Assembly: GCA_012934845.2 (NCBI GenBank)
Contig: WNNJ02000804.1
Coordinates: 44,080 to 108,079 of the forward strand
Origin: Pomphorhynchus laevis
Lineage: Eukaryota > Acanthocephala > Palaeacanthocephala > Echinorhynchida > Pomphorhynchidae
Direction of reading: 5' to 3'
Length of the DNA stretch: 64,000 nt
A program made the translations under genes and the position numbers. The notes under the pieces were generated by a model. It made no database searches. It was not told the DNA's origin and saw only the letters and a program-made list of their open reading frames with translations. Below, one piece after another: positions 13,106 through 22,410 of the stretch; positions within the stretch are counted from its first letter, which is position 1; every line of letters starts with the position of its first letter.

Positions 13106-13561
13106 AATTTCAGTGTCTTAATTAATTTCAAATTTTTATATAGAAACTAACATTTACAAATTATTTCAAATCCACAAGAGTTACTGGAATAATTTTTTAT
13201 TTTGATAATTAAATGCAAAGTTAATCACAAAGAAATCAAAACTTTTTTAACATTCGGTAAATTTTTGATGCCATCTTCAAAATTATTGTATTTATTTATT
13301 TTTGAATTTAATAAATTAAATTCATAAAATAAATAGTTCCATGATAATTTGATAATTTGTAAACATTAAAGTAGATGCATGCCTTTATAAATAAAAGAAG
13401 CATTTTCAAACATTTCGATCAATAATAAAATATTCGAGAGACAAAAGTATCAAAGCATTTTACTCCACATTTTATGCAAAATGTTCACTTTCCGAATAGA
13501 TTTTTTTTCAACATACAAATAATTTCACATTAAACATATTTTTTGTTTTATAATCAACGGT

Positions 13562-13774
13562 CAGCATTAATACATAAATAAATAAAGACTTTATTAAATA
13601 CACCAAAATATAGCATGCAAGAATAAAAAAGGTAGGTCATAACCAACTCAGAAAAAATGACAGAATTTTCCTTCGTTTTTTCATCTTCCCTTTCTCTTTC
13701 ATGGCCTCAGGTCCAGTGGGATCTGAGCCCCCCAACCGATCCAACACGCCGCCTTCCGACAGCATTAATACATT
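13562..13774 (-). mobile_element. 5'-truncated J-family LINE end with 14-bp TSD
   Basis: On the minus strand, 13,760-13,576 matches the last coding bases and 3' UTR of the J LINE (compare 38,340-38,518): the block GGGGCTCAGATCCC..CTGGACCTGAGGCC is shared, followed by a diverged UTR and an AATAAAGTCTTTATTT tail. The 14-bp sequence CAGCATTAATACAT is present at both edges (13,562-13,575 and 13,761-13,774), a clean target-site duplication. This is a 185-bp dead-on-arrival insertion. It lies about 180 bp downstream of the donor of the host exon ending at 13,954, so probably in the next intron. Confidence 0.85.
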
Positions 13775-13953
13775 ATTATTCCATTACATTACAATAGTTT
13801 AAAAATAATTTAACATTTTTTTACATCAATTATTTTAAAGTTGTTAGTGATGAAACAGTCGATTCAAAACTTAAATCAATTTACATTAAATTTACAACGA
13901 ATATTTACAACAGAGAAATAATTTCCTTCTGATAAAAAGGAAGCATCACCTAC

Positions 13954-14470
13954 CTTATACAGAGTATTGTAGATCAGACGTTCATCTGAATGAAAGCTGT
14001 TGCATTTGATCTGACCATTCTTAAAGACTATGTTAAAATCACTCTCGTAGCTTGGCATTTCTGGTGAACTAACAGTTAATAAACGCCTACGATTCAGTGG
14101 AAATCGATCATTGGTAAGCGTAGCTCGTGAGCATGATGTGTCGTTTAAATTAGAAAAGTGAATCGGTACATAAGAGGCAGTACTCGGCGCTGTCAATAGT
14201 GATGGTGCATTGCATTGGGCTGTTGACGCACATTTTGATAGCTTTGATGATATATTTTGAACCGCGTATGAGGATGGGTACTGTTTTTGTTGTTGAAATG
14301 ATGTTTTGCGGTTTTGTAGATTTGAAATGTTTAGAGTTGCTTGGAATGAAAATTTTCTTGAAGTATCCGAAGACTGAATATTTGATAAATTAGATGGAAC
14401 AGAGGATCTAGCATATTTGTAATCTGTAATCAACCGCTCGTCTCCGACCGATACTTGCTTATTATCAAGC
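13954..14470 (-). CDS. Candidate host-gene exon, Ser-rich, unidentified protein
   Basis: Minus-strand exon of 517 nt. The acceptor is AAATTTACAG, with AG ending at 14,471. The donor is CTGTATAAG/GTAGGTGATG, with GT at 13,953-13,952. The frame is fully open, entered one base into a codon and left at a codon end. It starts LDNKQVSVGDERLITDYKYA and ends DERLIYNTLYK; the middle is rich in Ser, Asn and Gln, suggesting a disordered linker. The short motif DERLI occurs near both ends. Its entry phase exactly completes the two bases left by the exon at 16,959-17,110, supporting a real gene. Without splicing at the donor the frame runs on to 13,876. No domain is recognised. Confidence 0.6.
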
Positions 14471-14904
14471 CTGTAAATTTTGAAACTTTAATGTTTAATT
14501 CTATAGGATATTATACATTCAACTAAAGAAACCGTAATGATTTGCAACGATTAAAGTCGCAACGTTCAATAATTAAATCAAAAATCTTATTGACACGCAT
14601 TGACACGAGCATGCACTTGAGATTGTAATTTTATACGGAAAAGACTTGGAGTAAATTAATGATCGTTTAAATTGGATTTTCTAATTTTTATTACTTTAAC
14701 TAGTTAGCTATATTTTAGAAAAACAAAAAACATGGCAAGTTTGGTATTAACTTCTTGTGCTATCACAAAAAGTTAAAAATATCCAAACTACTTTGTCGAT
14801 TAACGACAACTGTAACTGAAAAGCTTTATATAAAGTACAAATTAGGAAGTACAAAATTACAAATTACAAATATAAAATTATTAAAATATAAATTCACTAT
14901 TCCC

Positions 14905-15215
14905 TCCTTTTCTGATCCAGCTCCAATAATTTTTTAAAATCATTCGACAGTGCCATGGAGCCACTGATTTGCGGTTTAATCGATAAGCTTAAAAAATATT
15001 GTAATTATTTTTAAGATTCTAACAGAGGTTATCGAGATATCAAATAAAATTTCACTCATTTTTTGATCCAGCTCCAATAATTCTTTATAAATAATGGATA
15101 ATTATCAACTATTTACAATCATTTGACAGTGATATGGAACCGCTGGTCTGCAGTTATCGAGAAGATTAGAAAAATATTGTAATTATTTTTTATATTCTAA
15201 ATCACCTGTATATTT
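14905..15215 (-). repeat. Inverted units of the 176-bp repeat
   Basis: Two degenerate units in the opposite orientation to the main array. They read TTTTCTGATCCAGCTCCAAT and TTTTTTGATCCAGCTCCAAT about 160-170 bp apart, each followed by a CGACAGTG..ATGGA(G/A)CC block and a TAACAGAGGTTA-like or matching block. They are the reverse complement of the units at 15,262-16,240, so the whole locus can fold on itself. Confidence 0.75.
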
Positions 15216-15249
15216 CCATTAAATCAAAAACTTTGTAAGTTTTTGTCAA

Positions 15250-16240
15250 TTATTCTTTATCAATCTTCGTTGATAAAGAATTATTGGAGCTGAATCAGAA
15301 AGGGAGAGAAATTTATTTAATATTTCGATAATCTCTTTTAGAATCCTAAAAAGAATTACAATATTTTTTAAGCTTCTCGATAACTGTAGACCAACGGTTC
15401 CATAGCACTGTCGAATGATTGTAAATAGTTGATAATGATCCATTATTTATTAAGAATTATTGAAGCTGGATCAAAAAATGGGAAATTTTTATTTGATATT
15501 TCGCTAACCTCTGTTAGCATCTTCAGAAAATTGCAATCTTTTTCTAATCTTCTCGATAACTGTAGACCAACGGTTCCATAGCACTGTCGAATGATTGTAA
15601 ATAGTTGATAATGATCCATTATTTATAAAGAATTATTGAAGCTGGATCAAAAAATGGGAAATTTTTATTTGATATTTCGCTAACCTCTGTTAACATCTTC
15701 AGAAAATTGCAATATTTTTCTAATCTTCTCGATAACTGCAAACCAACGGTTCCATAGCACTGTCGAATGATTGTAAATAGTTGATAATGATCCATTATTT
15801 ATAAAGAATTATTGAAGCTGGATCAAAAAATGGGAAATTTTTATTTGATATTTCGCTAACCTCTGTTAACATCTTCAGAAAATTGCAATATTTTTCTAAT
15901 CTTCTCGATAACTGCGAACCAACGGTTCCATAGCACTGTCGAATGATTGTAAATAGTTGATCATGATGCATTATTTATAAAGAATTATTGGAGCTTGATT
16001 AAAAAATGGGAAATTTTTATTTGATATTTCGCTAACCTCTATTAACATCTTCAGAAAATTGCAATATTTTTCTAATCTTCTCGATAACTGTAGACTAACG
16101 GTTCCATATCACTGTCGAATGATTGTAAATAGTTGATAATGATCCATTATTTATAAAGAATTATTGAAGCTGGATCAAAAAATGGGAAATTTTTATTTGA
16201 TATTTCGCTAATCTCTGTTAACATCTTCAGAAAATTGCAA
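15250..16240 (+). repeat. 176-bp tandem repeat array
   Basis: Five to six direct units with an exact 176-bp period: GATAATGATCCATTATTTAT recurs at 15,431, 15,607, 15,783, 15,959 (variant) and 16,135. Each unit carries AATTATTGAAGCTGGATCA, a TTTGATATTTCGCTAACCTC block, CATCTTCAGAAAATTGCAAT, and CGGTTCCATAGCACTGTCGA. Units are highly similar, implying recent homogenisation. Single diverged foldback relatives occur at 16,300-16,440, 43,640-43,930, 45,085-45,165 and 45,330-45,620. Tandem repeats of this size lie inside Helitron- or MITE-like elements in some invertebrates, but no element end is seen here. Confidence 0.85.
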
Positions 16241-16299
16241 TGTTTAAATGCAAATTTTAAAATATATATTTGATTGTACAATGTTTTTAACAATGTTCA

Positions 16300-16440
16300 A
16301 AAAATGGAAACATTTTATTTGATATTTTGCTAACCTCTGATAGCATCTTCAGAAATTTACCTAATCATCTTTATATACTTTTCTGAAGATGCTAACAGAA
16401 GTTAGCAAAATATCAAATACAATTTTCACAATTTTTTGAT
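16300..16440. repeat. Foldback relative of the 176-bp repeat
   Basis: A TTTGATATTTTGCTAACCTC..CATCTTCAG arm at 16,317-16,353 is mirrored by its reverse complement (CTGAAGATGCTAACAGAAGT, then TAGCAAAATATCAAAT) at 16,383-16,420 around a short AT loop. It is a hairpin made from the core of the satellite unit. Confidence 0.75.
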
Positions 16441-16777
16441 CAAAAAGTCTTCTGGTGAATATCACATATTTTTAAAAACCAAGAAGATTAATTCTTTGTT
16501 TCGATACCTACTGTCAAGATCATCAAGCATACAAACAAGCACGTAAAAGTTCTAAAAAAATAAAAAATCAATTTTTTATCGACAAAAAATATTAAAAAAT
16601 AAAAGATAGGACAGGCATTTTTTAAGAAATTAATAATCATTAATTGATAATTTCTATCAAAAAAGTCGAGGAATACATTATTTTACATTATTTTAATAAA
16701 ATCAAATCAACCAAATCATATGTTTTGCATTAGATTATACATTCATTGAGATTCATCATTTCATTTTTTAATTTGAT

Positions 16778-16823
16778 AAAAAAGAACATGGGCAAGGAAC
16801 AAACCTTGCCCATGTTCTTTTTT
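16778..16823. repeat. Perfect 20-bp-arm hairpin
   Basis: AAAAAAGAACATGGGCAAGG at 16,778-16,797 is followed by a 6-base loop (AACAAA) and its exact reverse complement at 16,804-16,823. In RNA either strand would form an uninterrupted 20-bp stem. Confidence 0.9.
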
Positions 16824-16958
16824 ACCTTGCCCATATAACGCAAGTGATGATGTGCATCTCACTTTGGTAAAGTGCAAATTTAATGAAAATGATTTTGATT
16901 TAAAAAAGGCGAAATTGAAAGCGTCAAGTTAAATGTTAAAATAAAATTTTGAACTTAC

Positions 16959-17110
16959 AAGTTCACGTCAAATAACGGAGACATTAATTTCCAAGACCAA
17001 TTTGTTAAATCCGCAGAGGACCATCTCGAGATGCACTTGCAATCTGTTCTTGAATTATATGTTTTGCGTCGACGCAATTTATCAGACAGCATTGCGTAGG
17101 TTGGACAACA
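16959..17110 (-). CDS. Candidate host-gene exon, unidentified protein
   Basis: Minus-strand exon of 152 nt. The acceptor is TTATTTCTCTTATAG, a good polypyrimidine tract whose AG ends at 17,111. The donor is GTGAACTT/GTAAGT, with GT at 16,958-16,957. The frame gives CCPTYAMLSDKLRRRKTYNS and later CKCISRWSSADLTNWSWKLM and SPLFDVN, plus two bases. Composition is far from the AT background and rich in Trp, Arg and Cys. The leftover TT joins the first base of the exon at 14,470 to make a Leu codon in frame. The family is not recognised. Neither the start nor the end of the gene was found. Confidence 0.6.
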
Positions 17111-18803
17111 CTATAAGAGAAATAATATTTTTGATACTTCAGATTTTAAAAATATAAAAATAGCCGATTTTAAGGAAATGGATGCGCATTTTAATGAAAT
17201 GCACATATTTTGATTGCATATTTTATTTTAATTAAACCGGAAATTTTAAAAATAAAAATTACATATATTTTGAAAATAATAGAAAATACCAATACTACGC
17301 CATAACTGAACATCCTATTACATCAAAAGTGCAACAGTAAATGTTTATAACTTTGTATATATTCACATATTTGATATAAAATTCATGAAATAAGAAGTTG
17401 ACAAAATAAATCCTAAATTTAATTTAATTAAGTTCAATTTGTCGAACGCTTTCAAATTAAGTTAAATAAATTTTAAATAAAAATTGTAAATAAACTAATG
17501 CATATATGACATATGTATTATATCTAAAGTGTAGCATGCGAGTATAACCAAGATATATGATGAATGTAGTTGTTTCGAAAATTCATACATTCTATGAATT
17601 CTGTTTTTATACACTGTAAGTGTATAATTTTATATTAATTGATTTTTTTTGCATTTATAATTTAATATTAAGTATTCACATAGCTAGCGTGATATGTAAT
17701 TACATAGCTAGCGTGAGCTGTAATATCACTTCACACTGTACTTTATCCTAAATTGTAACTAAATTGTCTACTTGGTAATCTGATTAAATAATGTATCTAT
17801 TGAATATTATATTTTAAATATTAATATTTATTAATATTATTATATTAATATTTATTAATATTGTTATATTATTTAATAGTAATATTAATATTAAATATTT
17901 AATATCAAATATTAAATATTAAATATGAAATATCACTATTAAATAGTGATGCTATTGGATTAATAGCTAAAGCCTTCTAATATAGGTTATTCTACATGTT
18001 TAATTACACTCTCATGTATACAGATAAATATAAAGATGTATAGTTTAAATTTTAAATAAGTTTCAACAAAATTTACGATGTCAATAAATTTTAACATTAT
18101 AAAACTGTATGAAAACTTTGCTAAACTTTATAATTTTGAATCGGTGTATATTAATATCGTTATAAATTTTGATTCCGATAAATGTGCTTTTCTCCCTTTT
18201 CTATGCCAACAATTTAGAAAATGTTTAATTACCAAAATATTGTATTTTGAAATACAATATTAAAAATATTAAAAATATTTTTAAATCAACATAAAAAAGT
18301 CTTTTGCCTTAATTAAATTGTTATTAAAAGCAAACTATGAAGACAACATAAATAAAATGTATTCAATAATTCCCACTTATTACAAACACACGTTATGATA
18401 CATGTTTAATAATTTTAAAGAATTAATTTACTTGACAACAAAGAGCCGGATTTTTATAATTTTAAGATTTAGCAACATTATGTAGATTAAGTGATTTTAT
18501 CGCATTAACACTAAACAAATAGACACAATGTTACTATTGCGCTTTTCAATCGAATATTTAAATTAACAGAAACCAATAGGGGACAATTTAATATTTAAAG
18601 AAAACAATCGAGGAATAAGGCCATTCTAATAGGAATGGGGGCCAAAGGTGAATGCTGTGTAAATGTAATAAATATACAGGTAGTTACTTTTGTATAAGAT
18701 AATAAGATTCAATAATTAATTTTTTTAAACTAGAACATCTAAACCTTAAAACATAATCTAAAAAGTTATTACATATTGAATAATTTCTAATTAACAACAT
18801 CGA
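17111..18803. other. AT-rich DNA with small repeats, no gene seen
   Basis: A 24-bp direct duplication (ACATAGCTAGCGTGA..TGTAAT) starts at 17,678 and 17,702. From about 17,810 to 17,950 the sequence is a run of ATTAATATTTA/TAAATATTAAT palindromes ending in an ATCACTATTTAATAGTGAT-type hairpin. A small open frame at 18,078-18,263 has no supporting feature. Confidence 0.5.
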
Positions 18804-18870
18804 TTGAGGAACAAAGACATTGATATCAGCAATATCGCTATTGTCGTTGTCATCATTATTCGATCTCTAG

Positions 18871-18978
18871 TTCAGCTGTGTATGTTGGAGAGATTTCGTC
18901 GTCATTGCTGTTCAGGGCCCAGCCAAAGTAGATATGAAGTGTTGCTACGAGCTCGCACTCTTAGTGGCAAAGTTTTCA
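18871..18978 (+). CDS. Possible plus-strand exon, unidentified
   Basis: Bounded by a candidate acceptor (CATTATTCGATCTCTAG ending at 18,870, or the TTCAG ending at 18,875) and a strong donor TTTTCA/GTAAGT at 18,979. The enclosed frame reads CMLERFRRHCCSGPSQSRYE then VLLRARTLSGKVF, with much higher G+C than its surroundings. No partner exon was found and no domain is recognised. It could be a fragment of a mobile element. Confidence 0.3.
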
Positions 18979-19214
18979 GTAAGTTTTATTATTGCAATAT
19001 TTCTTAAATGTTTTTGTCGATACTTCAATGGTGAAAGCGTCCATTAAAATTTGCCTATATAATTAAAAAACCTACAATAATGTACTTATGTTAATAGAAA
19101 CAAAAACAGGAAGAAACGAAAATTTATTAATTTCGTAACAAAAACAAGCTACGTTTAGAGCTTCAAAGAAATTGTAAGTATTCATTAAACTAACTTCGTT
19201 AAGGGGGCTGTGAT

Positions 19215-19860
19215 TTTGCTTATAATCTTGTCTTAACGACGTATCTGATGGTGGACAATAAAGTGTTGACAGAAAGAAATCAACGGGAAGCTTTAGAACT
19301 ATTTGTGGATCGGTATGTGGAAACTATGGATCGTTTTTTTTTAATGGCTGGAAGCAAAATAACCTTCTTTTTTGACATTTTCTACACTTTTCGGGTTTAT
19401 ATTAGTGAGGATAGAGCAAATTTTACCGAATTATCATTTTTCCAGTTGCTTATACAGAGGTAGTTGACCATTATGATGTTTAGCTTAATTTTATTGATGA
19501 TGTTGCTGAGAGTAATGACGGTTTCACAAATTATAGAAAGGAGGTACATGACTATGGAAAAGCTGAAGTTGGATTGATCGGTGATATTGTCGAAAGTGAT
19601 TATTATCTTACAGATAATGAAAGAAACAATGTTCATGAAGGACGAAAACCGTGGACAAGCTGAGGTTGGTATCATCTAGGACGCTGGGAGATTTAATGAC
19701 ATTTTCACATAGATTGAACGAAATTATGCTCATACAGATAGCGGCTTTAATGTAAAGATTTTACATATTCACGGGGATGGTACAAGAAATGTTTATAGAA
19801 TTGTGAGATATGACTATTGATCTTATACTTTAAAGTCTGTAAAAACATGGAATTGAAACG
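19215..19860 (+). pseudogene. Decayed coding-like region, unidentified
   Basis: Several plus-strand stretches read like protein in shifting frames. At 19,248-19,463: MVDNKVLTERNQREALELFV DRYVETMDRFF split over two phrases. At about 19,486-19,662: FIDDVAESNDGF, then DYGKAEVGLIGDIVESDYYL and TDNERNNVHEG. At about 19,650-19,820: GQAEVGIIEDAG-like and NVKILHIHGDGTRNVYRIV. The phrases GKAEVGLIGD and GQAEVGII suggest an internally repeated protein. Stops and frameshifts separate the parts, so this is a dead gene or dead element of unknown kind. Confidence 0.3.
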
Positions 19861-19899
19861 TGTTGGAAATTCAACAGAAAAGAAACGCATAATATTTTA

Positions 19900-20110
19900 A
19901 TCCAGTTCCACTAAACTTCTCTGCTGAGTTCTGAATGTGTCTCACCTGCGATGGCCCTGGCTGCGGTGTGAAGCATAGAAGCGAAAGTCCTTTAGATGAC
20001 GGTAATGGATGGCTCCTTCAGACCGGAGAAATGAAGCTCTGAAGGAGGGGAGGTGCTTCCAACAGAAGTTAGGTATGGATATCGTGCGATAAGATGGTCT
20101 CTGTCTGCTA
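19900..20110. other. GC-richer patch with a 10-bp-arm hairpin
   Basis: An island of balanced composition in AT-rich DNA. CTCCTTCAGA at 20,013-20,022 is the exact reverse complement of TCTGAAGGAG at 20,038-20,047. No open frame of note and no Pol III boxes were recognised. It could be a LINE or SINE remnant. Confidence 0.3.
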
Positions 20111-21410
20111 AAGTTCTTTTCTTGTGTGGTACTGTACTACTGCTAAAATTGCTCATATTTATTTTTAATTCCTTGTCTAATATGTCAATTTATTTTATAT
20201 GTAATAAGAAAATTTTTATTATTATGAAGAAACAAAGCAGAATTTACAATTTATTTTGAGTTTTTAATAAATTAAGTAGTAAGTGATTTTTTCATAAGTT
20301 TAACTAAACAATATTGAATACCACCCGAACATACGAACTCTGTCTAGAGTAGATAAATGCTTGTATAAGCTTCAAAATTAAAAATGCACAAACCATATAT
20401 TGTGTATAATATCAAAAAACAGACGTGCTGTCTAAACTGCGAAAAACACGGCTTCTTTTTATAAAACACGGCATGCGATGTAAAGTAGTAACACATTGAG
20501 AGGAAAATAAGCAAAAATACATAAAAGTTATAACTCCGAGCGAATCATTTACCAAATATATACTTTAGCCGGAAATTGGAGATATGCTAACTACAAAATA
20601 CTAATTACTCAATCTGGAATAATTAGTAAAAAATATAAGAAAATGTTGTTGCCAAATAATAAACATACGTTTTTATGGTTTTTCATCATTAGTACTTAAA
20701 AATCGGGTCAAAATAACAACAATTTTCTAGTTTAAAGATATACTCGAAGTGAGCTTGCCATTTCAAGATAATTTCCATAGAATCGGTGCCGTTTTAAAAG
20801 ACATTTAAAAGACATAGCAAATTAAAAGATCATAAAAAACTATGATTAGAAATAGTTGGAAACAAAATGCAATTATAAAGTCATAATATTGATTAAAGTA
20901 TCCAAAGTCAATGAGTTATATGGTATTGATTCATATATATACAACACGAATCAATATCACCAACATTTACCCATCACCGATGAATCCCAGCTTGTTGGCG
21001 GTGAGTCCATGTTTTCTGTTTAAATTGACAAGTTGTATACAAAAGAAATATCTTAGCGATCATGGAAATAACATCAAAATTAGAATTTATACATAGAAAT
21101 AAAGATGCTCAATATCGCATCGTCATTGATTCCGCTGTTTTAAAAGCTGAAATTAATATGCATTGTAATTAGTCAGCTTCATAACTAATTGAAACAAAAC
21201 AAATGAGTTTATATTTTTTGTATAAAAATATTTGCCAAGTAGGGTTGATTGAATAAAATACATTTTAAACTTTTTTGCATAAATTCACTATAAATTCATA
21301 TTCGAATATTTTTATATTTTTATATTACTGAAAAGTAACTCAACAACTTTAACAACAACCATTTCTTGACATGACAAAAAAAACAAATAATATACAAGAT
21401 TTTTCCTGTC
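20111..21410. other. AT-rich DNA, no gene seen
   Basis: Only short unsupported open frames in low-complexity sequence. Confidence 0.5.
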
Positions 21411-21546
21411 AATCACCAGTCGGGTCGTGGAGGCAGTGCACGAACCAAACTACTCCAGACATCGCGATCATGGGCGACAGACCTCTCTTTCATATAGCCC
21501 AAGGCGGTCTTCGGCCAGTTTCGAGATTTGATCTCTCCACTGGTAT
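21411..21546 (-). mobile_element. N-family LINE 3'-end fragment, antisense
   Basis: The reverse complement of this segment matches the last ~135 bp of the N LINE at 7,175-7,312: GAGATCAAAT..CGAAACTGG, GCCTTGGGC, TGGAGTAGTTTGGTTCGTGCA and the final CCCGACT stretch. It is a short 5'-truncated insertion or a relic. Confidence 0.8.
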
Positions 21547-22169
21547 CGACAGCTTAATTCTCGTAAATAAAGATAACAGTAGTTTATACATAATTATTGT
21601 AATCTTTATTTTATCTAAAGGAAATATATGGCCTTATCAGTTTAGTTAAATTAAAATTAATCATTAAGAATAAATCTGGATATTATTAAATGGCTTCAAA
21701 CAAATGCTTTATTTAGAATATAAAATATTTGAGATAATTGTGCTACACATTTTAACTACCTGATTGTAAATTTACCGACAACTTCATTTTTCATTGTGAA
21801 GATGGACACAGTATGGAAACTGAATTATTGTAAATATTTATTTGATCAAAAGTATATGGTTTTATTGATTCCTTAAATTTAAATTGATCAGAATATTTTA
21901 AATGGATTCAAACGAATGACATTCAAATTACGATTTACATTTTAAGGTATATACTATATATGCATCAAGATCGACGCTGCTTTAAGTAATTCACAATCTG
22001 TTTAATAGACAAAGAATTTGTTGAATATAGGGTACTTCTACCCTATATCCAAGTGCCATCTTGTAAATCTAGAATACAAAATACGATCTACTTGTGACAA
22101 CGTAATAAGTTTCGACAGTTCTCAGTTCTCTTTAAGCTAAACCCATGTAGTGAACTTTGCGGTTGTATA

Positions 22170-22302
22170 TGAACTTTGCAGTTGTATATACGAAATGTCT
22201 TGCGGCGATTGCAACCAAAAATATATCAGTCAAATTGGTTTTACTTTTGAACAATGCTTTAAACAACATCATCATGATAGGAAAAATCCGGATATTTCAT
22301 AA
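22170..22302 (+). mobile_element. Penelope-like element, GIY-YIG endonuclease fragment
   Basis: The frame from about 22,176 reads CSCIYEMSCGDCNQKYIS then QIGFTFEQCFKQHHHDRK and a stop at 22,300-22,302. This is the N-terminal half of a PLE GIY-YIG nuclease: a Cys-containing lead-in, an (I)Y..SCG.C..KYIS..G core, and the downstream helix with conserved F and H. In working copies the motif is usually YIG.T; here the Gly of YIG is Ser. The rest of the element is not visible. Confidence 0.65.
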
Positions 22303-22410
22303 GTTGTTCCAAACCACCCAATTGTTAACAGCAATATTAATTCGATAATGCAGAAATATTTGCATTTTATGATAACTAGAATTATTGTTTTATCAGAATC
22401 GGGTATTCTT

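Larger units (their letters stand above)
14471..16958 (-). other. Predicted intron of host gene, filled by repeats
   Basis: The interval between the two candidate minus-strand exons. Bases 14,471-14,900 and 16,441-16,777 are AT-rich with nothing recognised. The rest is a 176-bp repeat array, a foldback unit and a perfect hairpin, each listed separately. Confidence 0.5.

Noticed and set aside
15250-16240. CRISPR-like regular repeats
   Set aside because: Units are 176 bp, contiguous and without unique spacers; the context is eukaryotic.
17810-17950. Long AT palindromes as a possible replication origin or attachment site
   Set aside because: Simple ATTAAT/TATTTA composition explains the symmetry; no further signal supports a function.
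19397-19675. Minus-strand hydrophobic 92-codon frame
   Set aside because: It is the antisense of coding-like plus-strand phrases and its Ile/Ser-rich character follows from AT-rich composition.
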